Shown here: positions 1 to 5,290 of the stretch, in pieces
Layout: every line of letters starts with the position of its first letter
Position numbering within the stretch: position 1 is the stretch's first letter
Source of the DNA: Chloroflexota bacterium
GTDB taxonomy: Bacteria > Chloroflexota > Anaerolineae > Promineifilales > Promineifilaceae
Direction of reading: 5' to 3'
NCBI GenBank assembly: GCA_008501785.1
Contig: QQUD01000603.1
Coordinates: 1-5,473 of the forward strand
Length of the DNA: 5,473 nt
The notes under the pieces: model-generated
Database searches by the model: none
Told to the model about the DNA's origin: nothing
Seen by the model: the letters and a program-made list of their open reading frames with translations, nothing else
Translations under genes and position numbers: made by a program

Positions 1-1402
1 CTTCATCAACTGGCTCCTCATCGGCCACACCCTCAACCAGGGCATCCTCAGATTCAACCAACCACTGTGATGCCGTTTCAGGATTGAGTTGCATTGGTTC
101 AAAATCTGAATCGGCAACTTCATTTAACCATTCAGGCATATCTTCCTGCTCAACAGCAGCTTCTGGCACTTCATCAATGATCGGCTGGACTGTCTCTTTA
201 GCTAACCAATCTGGGAGGGGGGATGGAACATCCTCATCTGATGACCCAGCAACGGCTGGCGCTTCATCACCAATTTGTCCATTTTCAAATAGCCCTGCCC
301 GCTCACCTTCCAACCAATCTGTTACTGAGTGATCATCTGGAGATGCAGATTTGTCCTCAAGCGCTTTATCAACAAACCAATCCGTTTCTCCTTTAGGTCC
401 TTCTTGTTTTTTCGATCCCGGTGCTTCTAGCGGAGGCTCACCTTGCAATTCAGCAGTTACCCCCTTTAACCAACCAAACATGTCACCTGGGTCAGAGGCT
501 AGATCAGGTTCAGCAACAGGCTCTCCTGAATCAGCAGTCTCTCCAAAGGGTATTTCACTTACCCAGTCGGCTGTTGGTTCCTCTCTTGTTGCCGAAACGG
601 CCGTTTCATCCCACACCTTAAGTGAAATTTGACCGGGCAAAGTTGGCGAACCGGTAGCTGTCAGCGCACGACCGACAGGGGAATCATAATTGGCATGTTC
701 TTGGTCAGTTTGAACCAGGGACTGCACACGCCGTAAAAAAGGTTGTGCTTCAGAAACACGATTGCCCTCAAGCAAAATGTGAGAAAGAATAGCATTCGCA
801 GTCAAACAATTAGGCAGCTTTTCTAAAACATGCTGACAAACATCTTCAGCCTCATGAAAATCACCATTTCGCCACAATGCTTCAGCCAACAGCAATTCCT
901 GGTCGATTCGTTCAGGGTTTTCAGTAAGCGTTTTTTGCAAAACGGCCGTTGCCTGGTCAAACAACTCCCCCCGAAGATACAAATGACCTAATGCAGCATG
1001 ATTTAACGGGACCCTTGTAGAGGCAATATCTTCATCCTCATCCAAGGAGAAGACTTCTCGATATTCAGCTTGAATTGCTTCGTTAAACGGCTCAATTTCA
1101 AGTGCTCGTTGCAAATGCCAATTCGACAAATCTGCCTGCATTTCAGTTCGATACAAATCCGACAAAGCAATATGCGCCAACAAATCATTTGGCTCTGCGC
1201 TCAACACGCGCTGAAAAATCTCAATCGCTTCATGATGTTTCCGCTGCCCTAAGAGCGCTTTTGCCAACGCCCGATAAGAATCGAGATGGCGCGGAAACTG
1301 CATTAAGATATGCAAGCAATGCTGTGCCGCATCACCAAATTGGTTCTCTTCCAGCAATTGATCGACTTTATCCAAATAATTATGCAATGAAATTTTGGCC
1401 AC
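1..1402 (-). CDS. TPR-repeat protein with acidic W-motif tail (C-terminus beyond window)
   Basis: Predicted cytoplasmic scaffold or adaptor; its partner is unknown. The frame is open for 467 codons from a GTG at 1402 to the window edge and has no stop, so the C-terminus is missing. An in-frame TGA at 1412-1414 lies just upstream, and GAGGG (1409-1413) sits 6 nt before the GTG, which fixes this start. Residues about 8-235 form roughly six TPR-like helical pairs (around 8-40, 41-74, 75-108, 134-167, 168-200, 201-232), with typical blocks such as HHEAIEIFQRVLSAEPND and DQATAVLQKTLTENP. From about residue 270 the protein becomes acidic, proline-rich and probably disordered, with tryptophan motifs at W280, W311, W342, W363, W399, W425 and W447 (DWV, GWL, DWF, DWL, DWL, EWL, QWL). 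No signal peptide or membrane segment is visible. TPR identity is secure; the function is not. The architecture resembles proteins I associate with Chloroflexota. Confidence 0.85.
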   Translation of the reverse strand, partial: MAKISLHNYLDKVDQLLEENQFGDAAQHCLHILMQFPRHLDSYRALAKALLGQRKHHEAIEIFQRVLSAEPNDLLAHIALSDLYRTEMQADLSNWHLQRALEIEPFNEAIQAEYREVFSLDEDEDIASTRVPLNHAALGHLYLRGELFDQATAVLQKTLTENPERIDQELLLAEALWRNGDFHEAEDVCQHVLEKLPNCLTANAILSHILLEGNRVSEAQPFLRRVQSLVQTDQEHANYDSPVGRALTATGSPTLPGQISLKVWDETAVSATREEPTADWVSEIPFGETADSGEPVAEPDLASDPGDMFGWLKGVTAELQGEPPLEAPGSKKQEGPKGETDWFVDKALEDKSASPDDHSVTDWLEGERAGLFENGQIGDEAPAVAGSSDEDVPSPLPDWLAKETVQPIIDEVPEAAVEQEDMPEWLNEVADSDFEPMQLNPETASQWLVESEDALVEGVADEEPVDE

Positions 1403-1404
1403 TT

Positions 1405-1551
1405 TTATCCCTCAACAATAAAACCTGGTTGGTTCTGAGGATCACAGTCATTCTTAAACCAGACAAAGTTTTTGGCAGAAACAACGATGGTTTCGCCATC
1501 CTCACTTCCAATACAAAACAATATTAAGAGGAAACCATCGAAATCCAACAC
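1405..1551 (-). CDS. possible small ORF upstream of the TPR gene (48 aa)
   Basis: A minus-strand frame runs from a GTG at 1551 (alternatives TTG 1548 or TTG 1557) to a TAA at 1405-1407. It encodes about 48 residues, ending in ...KNFVWFKNDCDPQNQPG then FIVEG. The stop lies 2 nt before the GTG start of the TPR gene, and that gene's Shine-Dalgarno falls within the last codons, an arrangement typical of translational coupling. The N-terminal part is hydrophobic (FLLILFCIG). Against it: there is no ATG, no good Shine-Dalgarno before any of the possible starts, an in-frame TAG a few codons further upstream, and I recognise no family. It may be a true small gene, the remnant of a larger one, or a chance open frame. 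The inverted repeat at 1485-1540 lies inside it. Confidence 0.25.
   Translation of the reverse strand: MLDFDGFLLILFCIGSEDGETIVVSAKNFVWFKNDCDPQNQPGFIVEG
1409..1413 (-). promoter_or_regulatory. Shine-Dalgarno of the TPR gene
   Basis: GAGGG on the minus strand ends 6 nt before the GTG at 1402. The same TTGAGGG string precedes the deacetylase ATG, so both genes share one ribosome-binding style. It supports GTG initiation over the internal TTG at codon 6. Confidence 0.7.
1485..1540. repeat. 10-bp perfect inverted repeat, 36-nt spacer
   Basis: The arms are CGATGGTTTC (1485-1494) and GAAACCATCG (1531-1540). In the minus-strand RNA the stem could be extended by CTC/GAG pairing beyond an asymmetric internal loop. 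The sequence after it (TTGTTTCTGCC) is only weakly T-rich, so this is a poor intrinsic terminator for the deacetylase gene. It could be a protein-binding site or an RNA structure in the leader of the TPR gene. Confidence 0.45.
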
Positions 1552-1583
1552 AAACAATTCGTTATGGTCAACCTAATTCAAAT

Positions 1584-1612
1584 ATTATGCAAAGTTTTAA
1601 TCAAAATAGCAA
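1584..1612 (-). promoter_or_regulatory. weak candidate promoter for the TPR gene
   Basis: On the minus strand TTGCTA (1607-1612) and CATAAT (1584-1589) are separated by 17 nt. The -35 box overlaps the last codons of the deacetylase gene. Both boxes are imperfect and the region is AT-rich, so a chance match is quite possible. If real, it would give a 5' leader of about 175 nt containing the inverted repeat and the small ORF. Confidence 0.25.
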
Positions 1613-2638
1613 GTGACGACTTTTGAGGTCATGCAAGAGTAGCGTTAAATCCTGCTCTGGTTGTGAGCTGGCACCAATCGGATCGTTAATCTCATCTCGT
1701 CCCAATAAAGCGTAAATGACGTTCAAGATGCCATACGTTAATGCTTCAAGTTCATATCCGCCTTCAAGGATGAAGAGAATACGGCCGTTACACCACTTAT
1801 TCGCCATCTCCACCAGTGCCTGCGAAATTTTTGCATACCCCGTCAAAGTCAAACCCGCCATTGCCAATGGATCACGCCAATGAGCATCAAAACCCGCCGA
1901 AATTAAAATAAGTTCAGGCTGAAACTCAGCCACCCTTGGCTCAATCAGCTCATTAAAAATTTGACAATACCCCACATCACCAAAATCAGGCAGCAATGGC
2001 ACATTCAGCGTATACCCCATCCCTTTCCCAATACCGGTTTCCGTCAGCGAACCACTTCCCGGATAAAAAAAGCGGGGCATAAAAAGATGTGTCGATATAA
2101 ACAACACAGAATTATCATCATAAAAAATATCCTGTGTCCCATTGCCATGATGCACATCATAATCCAAAATCATGACACGTTTTACACCATATTTCGCCTG
2201 TGCATGTCTCGCCGCAGCGGCTACATTATTAAACAAACAAAATCCACTCACACGATTTGTTTCTGCATGATGCCCAGGAGGGCGCACCAACGCAATGCCA
2301 TTTTTCGCTCGCCCTTTCATAATGGCATCCACCATGTGACAACTCCCCCCAACAGCGAGCCGCGCCAAATTATAACTATCAGCCATTGCATACGTGTCAC
2401 CATGGTCTAGCAACCCGCCCCCAAAACTCGAAACCTGACGAATCTGCTCAATTAATGCCGAGGAATGAACACGACGTAGCTGCTTAATCGACGCAGCCTT
2501 TGGCAGCATTTGCTTAATATCATCTAGCACACCAAATTGTTCAAGCATAGGCAGCAGATTGCCAATACGGCCGTTATTCTCTGGATGATTCCGCTTTGTG
2601 TGCGTCAATGCCGGTGCATAAACCATCAATGTGCTCAT
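1601..2638 (-). CDS. histone deacetylase family protein (Zn-dependent amidohydrolase, class II-like)
   Basis: Predicted cytoplasmic zinc hydrolase of the arginase/deacetylase fold that removes acetyl or acyl groups from lysine side chains or small amines such as polyamines; the substrate is unknown. Length is 345 aa, usual for bacterial members. Numbering from the ATG at 2638: N-terminal HxxxxHPENNGR near 13-24; RPPGHHA at 119-125 with the catalytic His pair H123/H124; GFCLFNN at 132-138; DYDVHHGNGT at 159-168 with zinc ligands D161 and H163; FYPGSG at 191-196; AGFDAH at 248-253 with the third ligand D251; LEGGY at 291-295 with the transition-state Tyr Y295. Every catalytic residue is present, so the enzyme should be active. 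An in-frame TTG at 2659 would add seven residues, but GAGGG 5 nt before the ATG decides for 2638. AcuC-like deacetylase and acetylpolyamine amidohydrolase are the alternatives within the superfamily. It probably has its own promoter just downstream of the pyrophosphatase terminator. Confidence 0.93.
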   Translation of the reverse strand: MSTLMVYAPALTHTKRNHPENNGRIGNLLPMLEQFGVLDDIKQMLPKAASIKQLRRVHSSALIEQIRQVSSFGGGLLDHGDTYAMADSYNLARLAVGGSCHMVDAIMKGRAKNGIALVRPPGHHAETNRVSGFCLFNNVAAAARHAQAKYGVKRVMILDYDVHHGNGTQDIFYDDNSVLFISTHLFMPRFFYPGSGSLTETGIGKGMGYTLNVPLLPDFGDVGYCQIFNELIEPRVAEFQPELILISAGFDAHWRDPLAMAGLTLTGYAKISQALVEMANKWCNGRILFILEGGYELEALTYGILNVIYALLGRDEINDPIGASSQPEQDLTLLLHDLKSRHLLF

Positions 2639-2643
2639 AGATA

Positions 2644-2648
2644 CCCTC
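2644..2648 (-). promoter_or_regulatory. Shine-Dalgarno of the deacetylase gene
   Basis: GAGGG ends 5 nt before the ATG at 2638. It lies inside the seven-codon extension that a TTG start at 2659 would give, so it argues for the shorter protein. Confidence 0.75.
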
Positions 2649-2723
2649 AAGCTATCCAAGTCAGTGTTTTTCGATCAATTAAGATAACCCAAAATGAAGC
2701 AAGTAATTCTTCCCTATTCTCCT

Positions 2724-2729
2724 ATTATA
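2724..2729 (-). promoter_or_regulatory. -10 box of a likely deacetylase promoter
   Basis: A perfect TATAAT on the minus strand lies about 86 nt upstream of the deacetylase ATG. No good -35 hexamer stands 16-18 nt upstream; that space is occupied by the pyrophosphatase terminator hairpin. If used, transcription would start near 2717 and give a leader of about 78 nt. It may depend on an activator or an upstream AT contact, or be a chance match in AT-rich DNA. Confidence 0.4.
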
Positions 2730-2733
2730 CAGC

Positions 2734-2767
2734 AAAAAAGGCATGGCCAGTTTTGACCATGCCTTTT
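2734..2767 (-). terminator. intrinsic terminator of the pyrophosphatase gene
   Basis: GGCATGG (2740-2746) pairs with CCATGCC (2757-2763), and four A-T pairs extend this to an 11-bp stem with a 10-nt loop. Read on the minus strand the stem is followed by six T (2739-2734). It begins about 28 nt after the pyrophosphatase stop codon. The right arm ends in TTTT on the plus strand, so it could act in both directions. Confidence 0.88.
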
Positions 2768-2794
2768 ATTCATATTTAAAAACAAAACGTAATG

Positions 2795-5101
2795 TTATCC
2801 ACCAAACAACATACTAATTAATCCCTGTCCGCTGTCAAAAAAGACGACCAAACCAGCAAATACAACAGAAACCATCGACATCAACTTAATTAAAATATTG
2901 AGGGATGGACCAGATGTATCTTTAAAAGGATCACCAACCGTGTCACCAACAACGGCCGCTTTATGTGCATCCGACCCCTTGCCACCGTGATTTCCTTCCT
3001 CAATATACTTTTTAGCATTGTCCCAGGCACCACCCGCATTCGCCATCATAATCGCCAATGCAAAGCCAGAAGCCAATCCACCGGCCAACAAACCTAGCAC
3101 ACCAGCTACACCAAAGATAATGCCAACTACTACCGGCACCGCAATTGCCAACACCGCAGGGGCAATCATCTCACGCTGTGCAGATGCCGTACTAATATCC
3201 ACACATCTCGCATAATCAGGCTTCGTTGTACCTTCCAATATACCCGGCATTTCCCGGAATTGACGCCGAACTTCTTCCACCATGCCGCCCGCCGCACGAC
3301 CAACCGCACGCATCGTCATGGCCGAAAAATAAAACGCCGTTGCCGCCCCTAGAAAGAGACCAATCAACACCGAAGGATTCAGCAATGTAACATTATAAAA
3401 GTTCATGAAATCTTGCATCGTCATTTCAGCAACTTTCACAACCACATCACCAATACGAACCGTTTCAACACCTTGCAGTTCAGTCAAAACCAGGCGCACT
3501 TCTTCCAAATATGCAGCCAACAACGCCAACGAAGTCAACGCAGCCGACCCAATCGCAAAACCCTTACCAATAGCGGCCGTTGTATTCCCAACCGCGTCAA
3601 GCTGGTCAGTCCTTTCACGCACCTTCGGGTCCAATTCCGACATTTCTGCATTACCACCCGCATTATCAGCAATAGGGCCATAAGCATCCGTCGCCAACGT
3701 AAACCCAAGCGTCGAGAGCATACCAACCGCAGCAATGCCCACACCATAGAGGCCCATCAAAATATTTTGAGCACCGCCCATTGTGTAAAAACTAACAGCA
3801 ATCCCAACCACAACAGCCAACACAGGAATGCCACCAGACTCCATGCCCACAGCCATCCCTTCAATTAACGCCGTTGCCGAACTTGTCTCAGCCTGTACCG
3901 CTATTTCACGGGTCGGTTTAAACGCATGAGACGTATAATATTCCGTTGCTTTACCAACAATAATGCCTACTACCAAACCAGTCACAACAGAAATCCAAAC
4001 ACTAAACCAGTTGGGTAATCCCAACCACCATAAAATTGGTAAGCCTAATACCATAATTCCTATTGAACTGCCATAAAGGCCACGACTCAAAGCAGCGATT
4101 AACTGCGATTGATCCGCATCATCACTGGCACTAACCAAATAAATAGCCATGATAGAAAGAGCCACGCCAACGGCCGCCAACGAAATTGGGGCTGCCAAAA
4201 AGCGCAACTGCATCTCCATCACGCTCGCACCATCTAAAAATGCGGCACTTGCTGTTGCCACAGCAGCCACCCCTAATGCAGAGGTCGCTAAAATAGAACC
4301 TGCATAAGATTCATACAGGTCAGCCCCCATGCCAGCTACATCACCAACATTGTCACCAACATTGTCAGCAATCGTGGCCGGGTTACGTGGATCATCTTCA
4401 GGAATACCAGCTTCTACTTTACCTACTAAATCGGCACCAACATCGGCCGCCTTCGTAAAAATGCCGCCGCCTACACGGGCAAACAGCGCCTGGGTCGATG
4501 CTCCCATGCCAAAACTGAGCATCGTTGCGGTTATCTGGGGGAGTGGGTTCACAGCTTCACTAATAAAGCTTGTGGGAAATATGGCGGGGAAACCATAATA
4601 TAGGATGAGAAACCAAACTGTAATATCAAGCAATGCAAAACCAACAACAACAAAACCCATCACAGCACCGGCCCGCAACGCAAGCTGCAATCCACTGTTT
4701 AAGCTTTTGCTAGCCGCATGAGCCGCACGTGCCGATGCATTTGTTGCCGTCTTCATTCCAAAATAGCCACACAGCCCCGAAAAGAGGCCACCTGTTAAAA
4801 AGGCGAATGGCACCACAGGATTCTGTAAATTAAGGAATGATAAAATCAGAAACAACACAAATAACGCGACAAACACCAACCCAACCACACGATATTGGCG
4901 GGTCAGATAAGCCATCGCACCATCACGAATCGCTTGCGCGATTTCGATCATTCTCTCTGTGCCTTCACTCTCTTTGGTTACCTGTTGATAAAAATAATAC
5001 GCAAATCCTAAGGCTAAAACAGCACCAATAGGTCCTAGCCACCATAATAGTGGGAGCGCAGGGCGTAAACCAACACTTTGCGCCAAGAAAAGGGTGTCCA
5101 T
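2795..5101 (-). CDS. hppA: K+-dependent membrane-bound ion-pumping pyrophosphatase
   Basis: Integral inner-membrane enzyme that hydrolyses pyrophosphate to phosphate and uses the energy to move H+ and/or Na+ out of the cytoplasm. Its 768 aa fall in the family range, and many hydrophobic segments fit the expected sixteen helices. The substrate loop has DVGADLVGKVE at 220-230, EDDPRNPATIADN at 235-247 and D250/D254. The gate region has D261 and E264 in GADLYES. TDAYGPIADNAGG is at 471-483. GNTTAAIGKG is at 505-514; alanine at 509, where K+-independent enzymes have lysine, marks the K+-dependent subfamily. The C-terminal site has NAGGAWDNAKK at 688-698 and GDTVGDPFKD at 719-728. No motif is broken. 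The ATG at 5101 is the only normal start near the N-terminus, but a perfect Shine-Dalgarno lies 14 nt away instead of 5-9. A strong promoter and a strong terminator make it a single-gene unit. The pumped ion cannot be settled by eye. Confidence 0.97.
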   Translation of the reverse strand: MDTLFLAQSVGLRPALPLLWWLGPIGAVLALGFAYYFYQQVTKESEGTERMIEIAQAIRDGAMAYLTRQYRVVGLVFVALFVLFLILSFLNLQNPVVPFAFLTGGLFSGLCGYFGMKTATNASARAAHAASKSLNSGLQLALRAGAVMGFVVVGFALLDITVWFLILYYGFPAIFPTSFISEAVNPLPQITATMLSFGMGASTQALFARVGGGIFTKAADVGADLVGKVEAGIPEDDPRNPATIADNVGDNVGDVAGMGADLYESYAGSILATSALGVAAVATASAAFLDGASVMEMQLRFLAAPISLAAVGVALSIMAIYLVSASDDADQSQLIAALSRGLYGSSIGIMVLGLPILWWLGLPNWFSVWISVVTGLVVGIIVGKATEYYTSHAFKPTREIAVQAETSSATALIEGMAVGMESGGIPVLAVVVGIAVSFYTMGGAQNILMGLYGVGIAAVGMLSTLGFTLATDAYGPIADNAGGNAEMSELDPKVRERTDQLDAVGNTTAAIGKGFAIGSAALTSLALLAAYLEEVRLVLTELQGVETVRIGDVVVKVAEMTMQDFMNFYNVTLLNPSVLIGLFLGAATAFYFSAMTMRAVGRAAGGMVEEVRRQFREMPGILEGTTKPDYARCVDISTASAQREMIAPAVLAIAVPVVVGIIFGVAGVLGLLAGGLASGFALAIMMANAGGAWDNAKKYIEEGNHGGKGSDAHKAAVVGDTVGDPFKDTSGPSLNILIKLMSMVSVVFAGLVVFFDSGQGLISMLFGG

Positions 5102-5114
5102 ATAAATATCTAAA

Positions 5115-5122
5115 TCCTCCTA
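5115..5122 (-). promoter_or_regulatory. Shine-Dalgarno of hppA, unusually distant
   Basis: TAGGAGGA is an almost complete match to the 16S rRNA tail, but 14 nt (5102-5115) separate its GGAGG core from the ATG. The AT-rich spacer holds an in-frame ATT six nt before the ATG, 8 nt from the core. The TAG at its 5' end closes a 30-codon leader ORF that starts at 5212. Confidence 0.6.
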
Positions 5123-5174
5123 CACTATGTTGAATTTTTCACTTGTGCTTTTGCAGTTCGACTGTCCATAAAAC

Positions 5175-5197
5175 AAAAAAAGCAGGGAAACCCTGCT
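5175..5197 (-). terminator. hairpin with U tract in the hppA leader (candidate attenuator)
   Basis: AGCAGGG and CCCTGCT (5191-5197 and 5181-5187) form a perfect 7-bp stem with a 3-nt loop, followed on the minus strand by TTTTTT (5180-5175). It has the form of an intrinsic terminator, yet lies between the strong promoter at 5230-5258 and the hppA start. It should therefore act inside the 5' leader, either as a regulated attenuator or to release a short RNA of about 50 nt. An overlapping CCTGT/ACAG pairing (within 5192-5211) could compete with its 5' arm. Confidence 0.7.
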
Positions 5198-5229
5198 GTA
5201 AATCACAGGCATGATAAGACAGGCAAGCG

Positions 5230-5258
5230 ATTGTAACGAAACGCACAATCACTGTCAA
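5230..5258 (-). promoter_or_regulatory. sigma70-type promoter of hppA
   Basis: On the minus strand TTGACA (5253-5258) and TACAAT (5230-5235) are separated by exactly 17 nt: a perfect -35, a one-mismatch -10 and optimal spacing. Transcription would start near 5223, leaving a leader of about 120 nt before the ATG. It is the best promoter in the window, suggesting high basal expression checked by the leader hairpin. Confidence 0.85.
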
Positions 5259-5261
5259 ATC

Positions 5262-5290
5262 AAAAAAGGCCAGCATAGCTGACCTTTTAT
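5262..5290 (-). terminator. bidirectional intrinsic terminator upstream of the hppA promoter
   Basis: The arms 5264-5274 and 5278-5288 form an 11-bp stem with one C/A mismatch and a 3-nt ATA loop. On the minus strand it is followed by a T6 run (5267-5262), on the plus strand by TTTTAT. Its T run ends only 3 nt before the hppA -35 box, so it probably ends an upstream minus-strand transcript and insulates hppA. That transcript would come from the region beyond 5300. Confidence 0.75.

Noticed and set aside
84..632. Plus-strand open frames over the left part (84-332, 351-632, 421-621).
   Set aside because: They are Ser/Thr/Pro-rich antisense images of the acidic tail of the minus-strand TPR gene, with no recognisable protein content.
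1003..1527. Other frames at 1003-1188 (minus), 1070-1252 and 1102-1527 (plus).
   Set aside because: They overlap the TPR gene in other frames, lack family features, and the TPR frame is clearly the coding one.
2639..2659. Longer deacetylase start at TTG 2659, adding seven residues.
   Set aside because: A GAGGG Shine-Dalgarno stands 5 nt before the ATG at 2638, and the family's conserved N-terminus begins right after that ATG.
4326..4370. Short tandem repeat in DNA (ACATTGTCACCA-like units).
   Set aside because: It encodes the conserved DNVGDNVGD motif of membrane pyrophosphatases, so the protein explains the repetition.
3405..4598. Several open frames within hppA on both strands.
   Set aside because: hppA is intact with every family motif, so these are shadows of a constrained coding sequence.
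5102..5260. A fluoride or other known riboswitch in the hppA leader.
   Set aside because: The leader before the hairpin is only about 25 nt, too short for known aptamers, and no known core motif is visible.
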